Shown piece by piece: positions 42,491-53,876 of a stretch of DNA of 64,000 bases. The translations under genes and the position numbers were made by a program. Location of the stretch: NCBI GenBank assembly GCA_022605425.2, contig CM061248.1, positions 620,001 through 684,000 of the forward strand, given 5' to 3'. This DNA is from Hamiltosporidium tvaerminnensis. Lineage: Eukaryota; Microsporidia; Dubosqiidae. The first letter of the stretch is position 1. The number at the start of each line of letters is the position of its first letter. Under the pieces are notes generated by a model. The model was not told the origin of the DNA. It searched no databases and saw only the letters and a program-made list of their open reading frames with translations.

Positions 42491-44869
42491 ATGAAAAGTG
42501 AAAAACATGTGGCTATTTCAGCCGTTATTGCACATATTGATCATGGAAAAACAACACTTATTGACAGTCTTATTGCTAGCCAAGGTATTATATCTAAATC
42601 ATCTGCAGGAAATCTTAGGTATCTTGACACGCGCACAGATGAACAACAAAGAGGAATAACACTAAAACTAAGTGTAGTTTCTTTAGAAGAAAAAAATACT
42701 AACAATTCTCATATAATAATTGATACGCCTGGACACGTAGATTTTGAAACATATATTTTACGAACTTCATATTTGACTGACAATTTTATAATTGTAATTG
42801 ATATTTTGGAAGGTATAACACCTAGGATGATATCTCTACTGAATTACACTAAAAACAGAAAATGTATTTTGGTAATAAATAAAATTGATAAATTGCTATA
42901 CCTTTCCTTGGATGAACTGTACTGTCAAATAGAAACAATAATTCATAAAATTAATACATTGATTGGAAGTGATATGTTCTTTTGGGAAAACAATAATGTT
43001 ATCATTGCATGTTCTATTCTTTGTTACGGATTAAATTTTAATACATTTTATAAAAAAATTGATAAAAATTTTAAAGAAAAGCGGGAGTCAATAAATGACA
43101 TTACTAAGATAGGAAATAAAGAAAATATATCCCAAAATAAAAATATAAAATATTTACAAAGTGCATCATTGAAAAATGCAGTTAAGTTTATACTTTTTAT
43201 AGAAGATAAAATAGCTAAAAAGGATATTGAAAATTTGATTAAACGATTTCAAGTTAAGAAAAGAGATAGGAAAAATATTTTTATGGAAATATTGCCACTT
43301 TCGGAAACTTTATTTGATTCTATAAATAATTGCTATAAAGATAATTTAGAAACAAGAACTAACGAATTATCTGATAAACTTCAAGATTTGAATATTAAAG
43401 GTAATTATATGACAGAAAGTAATTTTGGAGGGAATACATTTAAAGAAAATTTAAATTTAGATTATCACAATTTTTATAATTATTTTGAATCGAAAGCAGA
43501 TCTTTTATGGGGTGTAACTACTTATGCTGTTTTCAAAGAATCTGGCTTTTTTAATTTATCAAATATACTATTCGTTACACGCCTTTTTTCAGGTGTAATA
43601 CGCGTAGGTGATACTGTTTATTGTCTAAATGGAAACGAATTTACTGAAACAAAAATTACGAAAATATTTTTATCTCAAATAAATAGTTATCTATCTGTTA
43701 TGGAATGTTGTGCTCCAAATGTTTGTTTTATTGAAGCAAATTTTAAGAAAAATTGCTTTATTACCAACAAAGATAATGTTTCATACTTTAAAGAGAAATT
43801 AAATGCGATTTTGAAATATAAAAATAAAGAATTTATTCAAGAAACCATTGATAATATTATTAATCTAAATATAAGAACACAGCCGTTTTATAGATCGAAA
43901 ATAGTTCCAATAGATCTGAGCGATTTAGATAAATTTAAAGAAGCAATAAAGTCTTTTTCGTATATAGAAACATCTTTAAAAGCCAAAATAAATAAATTCA
44001 ACGAAATAGAAGTTTTTTGTGAAGGTAAAGTACAGTTTGAAAAAATTATCAATGATTTAACAGAATCAGGGTTTATGCTTACATCAAGCGATTTTAACAG
44101 CAGATTCTGTGAAATTATACTTAACAAATCATATAAAGAATATTATCATGATAATTTCATTTTTAAAATCTCTATTGAACCACTCAAAGAAATACAAAAT
44201 TGTCTTTTATTAGAATATGAGTCAGATCAATCTGTTGAGTTTATAAACGAAATAGAAAATATAAATGAGGAAAAGGTGATGTTTAAAGAATCAATCGGGT
44301 ATATAAATGTTACAGAAAAATACTCGGATCTAATTCGAAATGTAATTTCGGTTTTTATAAAAAACGGTACGTTGATCGAGGAGCAAATATATAACAGTAA
44401 GTTTAAAGTTGCCTTTTATTTGAAAAGCGAGGAAGATTTAAAAATTACAAAATCCGAACTTTTTTCGAATATAAAAAAATATATCACACAAATATATACA
44501 TCGGCCATGCCAAAGATAGTACCTTACTACTATAGATGCGATCTTTTATGTTTAGAAGAATATCTTGGCGCTATTTATCTTATACTTCAAAAACATAAGT
44601 ATATTTTGATTGAAGAAGAATTTGAACAAGAAACAAATTTCTTCCGTATCAAAGCATATATTCCTCAATATCTTTATGATCCATTTATTGATGACTGTAG
44701 ACTAAAAACAAAAGGAACTGCTTATTTTGTTACCTCCGATGCAGGGTTTTTGTATTCTTTACTAAACGATTTTGATTCGCACATAGATTTTCTAAGAAAA
44801 CAAAAAGGACTTTACACTGAAGAAAAAATTACAGAAGATCCTGAAAAGCAAAGAACATTAAAAAGATAA
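42491..44869 (+). CDS. EFL1: Elongation-factor-2-like GTPase EFL1/Ria1
   Basis: EFL1 (Ria1 in yeast) works with SBDS to release eIF6/Tif6 from pre-60S subunits in the cytoplasm. The 792 residues begin with the GTPase domain: G1 AHIDHGKTT (14-22), switch RGIT (54-57), DTPGH (78-82) and NKID (130-133). The IASQGIISKSSAGNLRYLDTR segment is typical of EFL1 rather than EF-2. A long Lys/Asn-rich insertion (about 190-310) follows, then EF-2-like domains II to V. The diphthamide loop of EF-2 is not seen. Yeast Ria1 is about 1,100 residues, so this copy is strongly shortened, as usual in microsporidia. The TATCCCG box sets the start. Codon use is AT-rich like the neighbours. Confidence 0.9.
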   Translation: MKSEKHVAISAVIAHIDHGKTTLIDSLIASQGIISKSSAGNLRYLDTRTDEQQRGITLKLSVVSLEEKNTNNSHIIIDTPGHVDFETYILRTSYLTDNFIIVIDILEGITPRMISLLNYTKNRKCILVINKIDKLLYLSLDELYCQIETIIHKINTLIGSDMFFWENNNVIIACSILCYGLNFNTFYKKIDKNFKEKRESINDITKIGNKENISQNKNIKYLQSASLKNAVKFILFIEDKIAKKDIENLIKRFQVKKRDRKNIFMEILPLSETLFDSINNCYKDNLETRTNELSDKLQDLNIKGNYMTESNFGGNTFKENLNLDYHNFYNYFESKADLLWGVTTYAVFKESGFFNLSNILFVTRLFSGVIRVGDTVYCLNGNEFTETKITKIFLSQINSYLSVMECCAPNVCFIEANFKKNCFITNKDNVSYFKEKLNAILKYKNKEFIQETIDNIINLNIRTQPFYRSKIVPIDLSDLDKFKEAIKSFSYIETSLKAKINKFNEIEVFCEGKVQFEKIINDLTESGFMLTSSDFNSRFCEIILNKSYKEYYHDNFIFKISIEPLKEIQNCLLLEYESDQSVEFINEIENINEEKVMFKESIGYINVTEKYSDLIRNVISVFIKNGTLIEEQIYNSKFKVAFYLKSEEDLKITKSELFSNIKKYITQIYTSAMPKIVPYYYRCDLLCLEEYLGAIYLILQKHKYILIEEEFEQETNFFRIKAYIPQYLYDPFIDDCRLKTKGTAYFVTSDAGFLYSLLNDFDSHIDFLRKQKGLYTEEKITEDPEKQRTLKR

Positions 44870-46420
44870 TTAATTTGCCTTTTTTAGATTTTTTACCTTT
44901 ATAATTATCAATATTTTGCTCTTGTTTAGTTTGATTACTAGTTAACTTTAAAAATTAGTCAAAAATTAAATTTTAAAGGATTTAGATTTATGATTGTAGA
45001 TTAGGTGTTTTCCTCTTTTTAAATAATAAAATAGAACGAAAGTCTCTAAACCAATAAAAATATTTAATTAAGAAGTTTTCAAACTAAAAAGCAGGAAATT
45101 ATAATAGAGTTTCTATTTAAAATAGCACAAATATTTGTAGTAAAAGATTTAATGTTTGTATTTTAGATGAAAATGTGATGAGATACTTATATGCCTATGA
45201 TTTATCCATCTAATATAGATTAGTCTCTGGGTTCTGAAATAGAAACCTTGAAAAGTAATAATTTAAATTAAATATAATAGGTCTTTTGTATATTTTAAAT
45301 TAGGAATCGATTCAATTTTTGTAAATTTGTAATTTTTATAGGTAAAAAACGATTTTGTATTTAATTGGATTTATTTTTGGTTCCGTTATAATAAATACTG
45401 TTAAATATAAGTAAAATATTTTAAAAATAATTTATTTTCTCACTTGCATATATCGTTTCTAAAATTCCTGGGAAGTCAAAAATGGCATCTGAAACATTTC
45501 CAAGAAAGGCGTAAAATCGATAAAATATTTTGCTTAGAAATTTTAATTATAAATCATGAGAGTTATAATAATAATTTAACTTTTGATACATTTTTTAACT
45601 TAGAAATCCTAACCAAACTGTGAATCTTAATATAAATAAAATTAGGCATATAAAAAATCAATAAAAAATAATTTACCACCAAACGGTTATTATATTTTCA
45701 ATTAAAGCAAAAAAACCCATGAAAAACATTATTATTCATTTTCACCGAATTATGTGTTTTATTAATATATGACACCTTACATGCTCCAACTATGTATTCG
45801 ATATAATGACTTTAAACATTAAATCGATCAATACAGAGTTGTATGTATGTATTTGACCGATAAAATAAAAATTACATGAAATAATTAGTATTTTATGAAT
45901 TAAAAAAAGTTATCATAATCGTATATTTTCTTAGTAAATTTTTTTAGAAAAAAGGAAAAATTATTAAACGATTGCTCCTTTTGAATTATTTTGAAGCAAT
46001 AAATATTTTAATCTCTTTAAAATATTTTCCTTACCACTCTAACCATTTATTTTCATATTATTAAGATAAAAAAAGCTATTATTAGTAGTATTTTGTTTTG
46101 TTTGAAAGAATTTTTATTTGTTAAAAAAACTATTCTTTCTAGGCAACTAATAAAAATACTTTAATATAAAGCTACTATATTTGTCAGTATTAGATTAATT
46201 TAACTGGTTATAACTTGTTTCAACCTAAACTTGGTAATAAATATAGTTTTATAGTAAAAAATAAATTTAATATTTTTCAACGTGATGAATTCAAATTTTT
46301 TTACTAAAATATTTTTCGAATGATGAATTCAAAATAATTATTTTAAGCAATCCTTTTGTTGGTTAAATAATATTTAAAAGGTTTTTACAATTATAATTCA
46401 GTTTATAACTCTTAAATCAT
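44870..46420. other. Intergenic region without genes
   Basis: About 1.5 kb of AT-rich DNA. No gene or RNA recognised. Confidence 0.5.
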
Positions 46421-46572
46421 ATCTTGACAAAATTTTTCCTACCAAAGGAAAATAATCAAGTCCATAAAACTTAATAATTGGTATTATTTTAGATATATCT
46501 TGACAAAATTTTTCCTACCAAAGGGAAATAATCAAGTCTATAAAACTTAATAATTGGTATTATTTTAGATAT
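46421..46572. repeat. 76-bp tandem duplication at the 3' end of the helical-repeat gene
   Basis: ATCTTGACAAAATTTTTCCT begins at 46421 and again at 46497. The two 76-bp copies differ at only two or three positions. The inner copy codes for the present C-terminus (IIPIIKFYRLDYFPLVGK...). The outer copy, read in another frame, encodes the same residues plus a longer end. Confidence 0.92.
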
Positions 46573-47667
46573 ATCTTCATTTTTATAAAATTTATATAAA
46601 AAATTAAAATATATTTTGTACTGGCTTTTCATTTCATTGATTGATTTTAATTCATTTAATATAATAATAGCATTTTTAAAATACTTTCGATCAATAAAAT
46701 ATCTTGCTAATAACCATTTATCATAAAAATTTAGATTGTCGTATAAATTAACCTTTTTAATGGGTTTTCTACAAATTTGTGGATTAAAAATTTTAAATTT
46801 TTCATAAAGTTTTATAGTTTCTTTAAAATGTAAAATACGTTTATCCTCTGTTCTGTTGTATATAAGTTCATTCAGAGATGTAAAATTTAGTAATTTCAAT
46901 ATTTTATTTTTAAAAACGGGGAAATGAATACATATTTTCAATAAATATTTAAATAAAATATTTTTCGATACTAAATTTAAATCAAAAACAATTTTTGATA
47001 TATTTAAATCTGTATTAAGATTATCAAAATCTAAATTTGATAAAATTATAAATTTATTTTCATCAGAAGGAATATCTTTAGAAAGTTGTTTAATTGTATT
47101 GATTGATATTATGATAAATTCAATTAAACAAGTTAAATCTTTTTTAGCGCAAAAATATGCTAATCTTAAATCATTTTGTACCAATCCCATATTAAAAATA
47201 TACCGAGAATAATATATTTCTACATATTTGATTAATTTTAACCTTTTTTTAACATCTAATGTCTTTAAATATTCATGAATCCATTCTTTAGAATGTGATA
47301 AAAATTTTCCTAAACATTTTAGTCCTAATGTATTATCAGATAACTTTTCGATTTCATAAAGCAATTCATTATCGTCATATAATGTACCACTAAATAAAAT
47401 AATAATTTTTAATAATAAATTTTTTACTTCTTCATCAGTACTCCGCAATACAAGAATTATTTCTTTTTTGTATAAAATTGCATCTACGTGATTTTTTAAA
47501 AATTTATGGCATTTTTTTAGTGTTGAATATATTATTTTCTTGAGAAAAAGTTGTTTTGTAAAAAAACATGAGATTAGTCTGTCAAAAGCGGCGATTTTAA
47601 AATCTCTACTGGTATTTTTTTGAAGTAGAGGTAAATACTGATGTAAAGCTATTCGAAATTCAGACAA
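46489..47667 (-). CDS. Helical-repeat (HEAT/ARM-like) protein of unknown function
   Basis: The 392-codon frame is almost wholly helical, with Leu/Ile/Lys heptad-like spacing suggesting stacked helix pairs. I do not recognise it with confidence. The first 110 residues loosely recall the N-terminal ARM region of Integrator subunit 7, which I mention only as a lead. The frame opens with TTG, not ATG. The likely true start is the ATG at 47743, directly preceded by CCC. It reads MTNQSSSTAEFKDLF... for 27 codons, then meets a stop at 47660 after a one-base frame change in a CTTCTTTG tract near 47665. The C-terminus (SRYI) comes from a 76-bp tandem duplication. Before that event the end was probably SRYDLRVIN. 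Confidence 0.7.
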   Translation of the reverse strand: MSEFRIALHQYLPLLQKNTSRDFKIAAFDRLISCFFTKQLFLKKIIYSTLKKCHKFLKNHVDAILYKKEIILVLRSTDEEVKNLLLKIIILFSGTLYDDNELLYEIEKLSDNTLGLKCLGKFLSHSKEWIHEYLKTLDVKKRLKLIKYVEIYYSRYIFNMGLVQNDLRLAYFCAKKDLTCLIEFIIISINTIKQLSKDIPSDENKFIILSNLDFDNLNTDLNISKIVFDLNLVSKNILFKYLLKICIHFPVFKNKILKLLNFTSLNELIYNRTEDKRILHFKETIKLYEKFKIFNPQICRKPIKKVNLYDNLNFYDKWLLARYFIDRKYFKNAIIILNELKSINEMKSQYKIYFNFLYKFYKNEDISKIIPIIKFYRLDYFPLVGKILSRYI

Positions 47668-47743
47668 AGAAGTTTGTATTTAGAGAATTGTTTAAATTAA
47701 AAAGGTCTTTAAATTCTGCAGTTGATGATGATTGATTAGTCAT

Positions 47744-47746
47744 GGG
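47744..47746 (-). promoter_or_regulatory. CCC directly before the ATG at 47743
   Basis: The minus strand reads AAAACCCATGACTAATC, the same arrangement as other genes here. It supports a start upstream of the long frame. Confidence 0.4.
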
Positions 47747-47750
47747 TTTT

Positions 47751-48460
47751 TAAGAATTATCAAAAATATTGGCGAATAGGATTTGTGAAGGTAAAGGAAA
47801 TTGAAAGGTTTGTAAGAAATATCAATTAGAAAAATAAAATTTACAAATATTTAGATTTAAAAAATAAAAAGAAATTTAAAAATACTAAGAATTTTAAACA
47901 GAAAAATGCAATTTAGAAATTTAAGGATACGTTTCTATTTAATAATTTTAGAATATAGTTAGTAATTATATTATAATACAGAATATACACATATATTTTC
48001 ATATCTCTATGTTTCAAAAACAATATTTTATTTGTGATTAATTCCAAGGCGGTAGTGATATGTATCTAGTGATGCAGCATGAAGACTATCAAAAAGAATG
48101 TATATATAACCATTACAAAGCAAAATTATAAACAAAATAATATTCCCAAGATGAAAAGTAATTTTTAATGTGAAAATAATTGCTTATAATCTTGAAAATT
48201 ACTTGAGACATTATTAAAAACCAAAAGATTAATCGAAAAGATTAATTTAAAATATAAATAGACTAATAGAAATTCTTATTAAGTTGACTTTATAGCTACA
48301 AAAATAATAAGTAGATTATTAAGTAAAAGAAAAACAGAAAAATTTCTAATCAAATATATTTCGTATTAAATACGAAAGAAATAGTTTAATCAAAAAAATA
48401 TTTTTTTTAATTTATGATAAAAACGAAAAATGCATTTAAATGACAAAATGAATCCTCTGT
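47751..48460. other. Intergenic region between divergent genes
   Basis: About 700 bp of AT-rich DNA between the divergently transcribed helical-repeat and LRR genes. No gene seen. Confidence 0.5.
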
Positions 48461-50983
48461 ATGTTTTCAAAAGTTCTATTCACATTTTTGGCAATTTTAT
48501 GTAGTAAAACATTAAAATTTACTGCCAAAAACAAAAAAAGAAAGCAATGTTTCGATTCCTTCGCATTTATATATTTGATTCAATTATTATTGAGTGTGAC
48601 AAAATGTGCGTCTTTACAAGCGCAAGATATAATAACCTTTGGACTTATTGATAGATGCTGGTCATGCAATTTATACAAAAATGATGATTATAAATCGGTA
48701 AAATATTGGTTGGCGTGTGGAGTAGATGGGACTTTTCGCTTATGTCCTGGTAACCATGATTTTATTTTCATTCAAATATCAGATGGCACTTCATTAGTAC
48801 GCTTTTTTTCTTGCCCAAAGAATATAAATCTTTATAATCATAAGCCTCTTCACACATTTCGAATCATATATTTGAATCGATGGAATGTTAAATTTCGTGT
48901 CCTAAATAATCTATTTTCAAAAGAATCAGTTACTATACCTTTTATATTTGATGATTATCTCAAGGTATATTATCAAGATTTTCACGTTATTGACCACTAT
49001 CTGTACCCACAGTTTAACTTAAGTTTTCATAATTTGCCTTATAAGTTATTTTATAAAATTTTAGGTATAATGACTGCATTAGATCCTATCAGTAATAGAC
49101 ATTTGAACCAAGTGTATTCAAATCTTTTAAAAAACGGTTTGATGGGTTTTGAAGGAAATAAAATCCTAGAAGATCCAAATAATTACAAAAAGAAGTATTT
49201 GAAATCTAAAAAACATGCTTTCATGTATTTCTTTTCCGTTCTTAATGATTCTATAGATGCGTGTTTAATAAGGAAACACTCGATGGTCTATATATTTAAA
49301 AGAACAGCTCATTTTATAGATCAATGTTTCAAAGATGTTGATAATTTTTCATTTCTTACAATGAAATTAACCATGCATTCACTTAAAATAATTTGCAATA
49401 CATTTTCAGATTTTGAATGGTCTATTTTCAACTGGCTTTTGTCCATAACCAATATTTCGGGCTTCTATTTTGATGAATTGGAAACTGTTTATTATGGAAT
49501 CGAAACACTTAGTTTATACAATCCAAATACAAAGGATTATGTAAAAAAGTTCGAAGGTGAACATAACACGGTTGATTTTTTGTTTTTTCAATCATTGAGT
49601 TCGTCTAATTTTGAACGAATTATTTATCTAAGATTTGATAACACATGTTTTTCTCTTGATGCGATAGCTTCTTTTTTTAGAAATAAAAAATTATCTCATT
49701 TTGAGCTATCATATTGTACTTGTGATGAGACCATACAAATATCAGAAATACTCATCAAAAATTCACAGCTTAATACATTGAAATTACGAGGAATGGTTCT
49801 TTGTGCCAAAGACATTGATTTAATTCTACGTTCAAAGATAAAATATTTGCATTTGCTTGAATGCACTGTAGAGACATGTGCCAGTGAAATCAAAGAATAT
49901 ACATTTAAACCAGGATATAGAATTTTAAAAACACTTACATCTTTAGATATCTCGTTTAGTAAATTACCTGTAAGTTTTGTGGGTATTTTACTAAATGCTG
50001 ATTTCATTGGAAACATAAATATCAGTTCATTTGAGTTTCTAGAAGATGAACACTCGCCAATTTCTGTATTTTCTTTACGAAGAAAATTAAATTTTCTTAA
50101 AATAGTAAATTCTTTACAAAATGAATACCTTTTAAAATTTTTCATGGAAATTGAATCTGTTCACACATTAGTTTTGTCAAAAATATCCAATATAGAAAAT
50201 TTAGGATTGCTTTTCTTACTACCGGGCTTTTATGATTTCGTACTAGCTCTCGATTTAAGCTATAATAAATTTTCTGCTCAATCATTTAACTTGTTGAGTA
50301 AATTTAATCGAGTTTCATCTTTGAATTTAGAAAACAGCCTTCCTTTAAATATTGATGAGATAAATGATTTGCCTTTATTTGACACCGTAGAAGATTTAAA
50401 TCTAGCAAAAAATGAATTCAGAGCATTTAATAACAATTTTATTTCAAGATTTCAACGCATTACTAAACTTAATCTTTCAAATTCCAAGTTTCGACCGGGC
50501 GCCTTGATTAATATTCTCAACGATAGAATACTTAATTGCTTGTTATATTTGGATTTGTCTGGCATAGGATTGGAAAACGATGATTTTGAAAGAGTTTGTG
50601 AATTCAAAACACTTAAATTCTTGGCAATCGATTTGAAAATAGATTTTACTCAAAACACGTATCTGGAATTCCTAATGTTTTCTCCCTTCAAATTGCACCT
50701 CAATATTTTGATGCTAGAAGTAAAAAAAATAAGAATTCTGGATTTTCTCAATTTGGCAGTTGAGTTTCCGAATCTAAAAAATTTTCGACTTTTATGTGAA
50801 GAACTTCTTATGACACCTGAGGATTGTCAAAATAGCTATTTTACTACATATAATACAACGGGGTTTTGTTGTATCGAATTACTACACACCTTTCCAATTC
50901 CAGAATATGCAATCGCTTTTCTACAAACCATACCAGCTATTTATTCCATTTCGTTTTTTTATCATCCACAAGTTTCAATGTGA
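48461..50983 (+). CDS. Leucine-rich-repeat protein, likely secreted or membrane-bound
   Basis: The 840 residues begin with two hydrophobic stretches (3-15 and about 33-50, FAFIYLIQLLLSV), so a signal peptide or anchor is likely. A unique region with a CWSC motif follows (about 60-375), then about 400 residues of irregular leucine-rich repeats: LTSLDISFSKLP, VLALDLSYNKFS, VSSLNLENSLP, VEDLNLAKNEF, ITKLNLSNSKF and LLYLDLSGIGL. LRR families of this kind are expanded in several microsporidia and are thought to face the host, but the role is inferred. The start ATG follows AATCCTCTGT, a weak pyrimidine box. A second LRR protein lies at 54552-56705 in convergent orientation. Confidence 0.85.
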   Translation: MFSKVLFTFLAILCSKTLKFTAKNKKRKQCFDSFAFIYLIQLLLSVTKCASLQAQDIITFGLIDRCWSCNLYKNDDYKSVKYWLACGVDGTFRLCPGNHDFIFIQISDGTSLVRFFSCPKNINLYNHKPLHTFRIIYLNRWNVKFRVLNNLFSKESVTIPFIFDDYLKVYYQDFHVIDHYLYPQFNLSFHNLPYKLFYKILGIMTALDPISNRHLNQVYSNLLKNGLMGFEGNKILEDPNNYKKKYLKSKKHAFMYFFSVLNDSIDACLIRKHSMVYIFKRTAHFIDQCFKDVDNFSFLTMKLTMHSLKIICNTFSDFEWSIFNWLLSITNISGFYFDELETVYYGIETLSLYNPNTKDYVKKFEGEHNTVDFLFFQSLSSSNFERIIYLRFDNTCFSLDAIASFFRNKKLSHFELSYCTCDETIQISEILIKNSQLNTLKLRGMVLCAKDIDLILRSKIKYLHLLECTVETCASEIKEYTFKPGYRILKTLTSLDISFSKLPVSFVGILLNADFIGNINISSFEFLEDEHSPISVFSLRRKLNFLKIVNSLQNEYLLKFFMEIESVHTLVLSKISNIENLGLLFLLPGFYDFVLALDLSYNKFSAQSFNLLSKFNRVSSLNLENSLPLNIDEINDLPLFDTVEDLNLAKNEFRAFNNNFISRFQRITKLNLSNSKFRPGALINILNDRILNCLLYLDLSGIGLENDDFERVCEFKTLKFLAIDLKIDFTQNTYLEFLMFSPFKLHLNILMLEVKKIRILDFLNLAVEFPNLKNFRLLCEELLMTPEDCQNSYFTTYNTTGFCCIELLHTFPIPEYAIAFLQTIPAIYSISFFYHPQVSM

Positions 50984-51570
50984 CAATTTATTAAAGTTTT
51001 ATTGTGCCTTTACACTTTTATGTTTAAAGTTTTTCCTGTTTTCATTTCTCAAATATTATATAAAAGAGTATCAATTTTTCTATTTTTTACAACAATTTTG
51101 CTTTCATTCAAAATAAATGAGTAAAGTATAATTTAGTCTAAGATTTTATTAAATATCAAATGTAACATAAAAAATATTGTTGTTTTTAAAATATCATAAT
51201 GATTTTCTGTTAATTTCAAACTTTTTATACATGTCTCTGCATCTAGAAAAATATTATAAAAAAATTTCTATATATTTGAATAATTTCTTACGCCAAGATT
51301 TCTTATACCTGCTGAAGTTCATCTAAATAAAAAAAAAATGTCTTTAATAATTTACCATTTTTGTTTTATTTGAATAAAATAATTTTCTAATATTTGAAAA
51401 AATTGATGAATTAGCTAATATTTTCTAAATTTTCTGTTCATATATATTCTTTATTTAAATTCCTAACATATTTAGTATGTCGCTAAATAAAAATTATCAC
51501 TTCTTTTATATTTTTTGATTAAAAAAAGATTTTTTTGCTTTTTAAAATGCCAATTTTTTTTATAAACCAA
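50984..51570. other. Intergenic region downstream of the LRR gene
   Basis: AT-rich DNA without a gene. The 69-codon frame at 50907-51116 overlaps the LRR gene in another phase and is rejected. Confidence 0.5.
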
Positions 51571-52291
51571 GAGTCTCCAAACTTTTTGGCTACTGGCCAC
51601 ATTTATTCCTGAAAAAAGTACTGCGAGTCAAGAACTTATTACTTTTTATGCCACCACTGAAAATATTTCTGCCATTTCAATTATTAATATTTTTAAATCA
51701 AATTTTTAAGTTTCATGTAGATGTTCATATAAAATATGCATGTAAATTACTGCTATTTCTATATAAAAATAGACAAATAAAATAACAAAATTTTATAAGA
51801 GTCTTCCAGTCCCATAATTCAATCAAGTTCATGAATTTGCTTGAGGTTTTATTTCCGCTTTCGCCTCTAACCATTTGTGCGAAGAATTATTCTCTAAAAT
51901 GAAACATACAAAAAATATTTACAGATCTAAATTAACAGATAAGCACTTGAAGTCGTTACTAGTAATTTCTACTAGTAAATTTAGCCCACAATTTCAACAA
52001 ATTATCAGAAAAATCTCAACTACATCAATCTCATTAATAATAAATTATCCCATATATTTTTTGTTGATTCATTTTGATTTTTAGTATAAAATAATAAAAA
52101 AATAATGAGAACTATGAATCTTCTTTGTATTACAAATCCATATCTCAAATAACTATAATTGCAATTCTTTTTGTATGATTTATCTAAATTTTTATTTTAG
52201 TTCCTTATTTAAAAAAAATCTACTTAACAAAAAAAATCGTGGCGGACCCATAAAAAGTGTCCGCGAACCGTAGTTTGGAGACCTCCTGTTC
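51571..52291 (+). mobile_element. hAT-family transposon remnant
   Basis: The ends read CAAGAGTCTCCAAACTTTTTGG (left) and, on the other strand, CAGGAGGTCTCCAAACTACGG (right). These are imperfect terminal inverted repeats of the CAG..TCTCCAAACT kind known from hAT elements. Inside, 51875-52060 encodes CEELFSKMKHTKNIYRSKLTDKHLKSLL, the C-terminal dimerisation segment of hAT transposases related to GTF2IRD2/ZBED5-type sequences. The rest of the transposase is missing, so this is an internally deleted copy about 720 bp long. No clear 8-bp target duplication remains. Confidence 0.75.
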
Positions 52292-52484
52292 CGTACCATC
52301 TCAATTACATGGTTGCAATCAAATATCTTGAAAAATATTAAATATTCACATCCATCAGATTATTTTTTATAAGTGAATTATAAAATAGTTTTAATAAAAA
52401 CTGATGTGCGAATTTTATCCTAAATATTTGAAATCAACAATTTAATTACACAATTAAATAAATTTATCGATTGTACTTATACTA

Positions 52485-52960
52485 TTCGGCTAAATAGGCC
52501 AGATATATTTATTTTAGACAAGAGACGATAAGATAGCCCTCATTGAACAGGGAAAAACTTTCCAAGGTTTATTTAGAATAGTTGAAACAAATAATTTAGA
52601 AAGTATGATTTATTAGCCAATGAGTTGGGTCTTATTTATAAATGTAGTCTTGAGATAATTCCTTATGTGATTATCTGAGACGGTATTGTAACAAAGTACC
52701 TCAGGGCGTATGTTTAAATCTATAGATACACATGAATATGGAAGCATACATTCAGTCGATTGTAATCAAGAAGACATCGAAAAAAATTTCTTTTGATCGA
52801 CAAAGAGAATGTGAGTCGAAATCAAAAGCCGAAGAGAGTTGAGAAAGGGCGTAATTATGTCTTATTGAAAGATCTTAAATACATAATCAACCAATACCTC
52901 CTTTAAAGCAAGTGAATGATCAAGAAGATGATGTTAAACATGTGAATACAAAAAATATTT
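52485..52960 (+). pseudogene. Decayed C-terminal copy of the R2/RLE-like element
   Basis: The plus strand shows IRLNRPDIFILDKR, then a frame change, IALIEQGKTFQ, FRIVETNNLESM, LANELGLIYKCSLEIIPYVI, and MEAYIQSIVIKKTS. These match the endonuclease region and C-terminus of the 31.7-33.6 kb element in the same order. It is 5'-truncated and broken by several stops. Confidence 0.8.
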
Positions 52961-53576
52961 TACTTCTTATTTTAGATACGTAAACACAATGTAAGAACCT
53001 TCAGTAAACATATAGAAAAGTCTGAGTTAAGAGAGGATAATGATGTGTTTAAAATGCTTGAAAAAATCATATAAAGAGATAATTTTTTAACTCATAATTT
53101 TATTAAACAAAAAGTTTATATGTTATATATTGTTTATAAAAAAATATAAAATAGCTTTTTGTACTTATAATTGTAATTCTTAAAATAAAATTCGATTTGT
53201 TCACTATGATGAATAATTTAGTTTGATATTTTATTTATAATCTTTATTATTTCCCAAAGATATTTCATTAGTTTAATTTAATTAAAAATATTTAAAATAA
53301 ATAGTACGTATTTTCTTTATATTAAAACATTCCAGTAAATGCTAATAATACATTAAAATTGTTTGTTCAAAAGATAAATAAAAAAAATTAAATCAAATTA
53401 AATTAATAGTTTATTTATAACTACAAATTATGAAACCAGACAAATTTCCATTAAAAATTAATTCCTAATCAAATATTCAAACCATACCAAATAACCACTA
53501 ATGTTTTAATTATTATTTAATTTATACATAAAAATGAAAGTATGTATATCTTTCTGTGTGTTTAAAGACAGTTAAT

Positions 53577-53825
53577 AAAGGGTGTTATTTCTTAAAAAAA
53601 AGGGGTAAATGATTTTTTTATAAAAGGGTATTGTTTTAATTATAAAGGTTGATTACTAAAGGGCTTATCATTTGATTTTTATTAAAGGGTGTTAATATGA
53701 GTGGGTGGATTTAAAATTGTTAATATATAAATTTGTATGTTAAAAGGGTGGTAATGTTGAATAATGGTTTAATGGGTGTTAGTAGATATATATTACGTCA
53801 ACGGGCTGTTAACATAGATTGTTGT
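53577..53825 (-). repeat. Small GGGTGTTA-type block
   Basis: AAAGGGTGTTA cores and variants (AAAGGGGTAAAT, AAAGGGTATTG, AAAGGGCTTATC, AAAAGGGTGGTAATG, ATGGGTGTTAG) recur every 30-40 bp. This is the reverse orientation of the 12-17 kb arrays. Copies are far more diverged. Confidence 0.65.
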
Positions 53826-53876
53826 ATTTAAAAGGGATTAGTGATAAGGGGAAATAGGATAAAGCATTATTTGCAA

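Noticed and set aside
46489-47667. Integrator subunit 7 homologue
   Set aside because: Only a loose resemblance of hydrophobic pattern in the first 110 residues. Any helical-repeat protein could give this, so no name was assigned.
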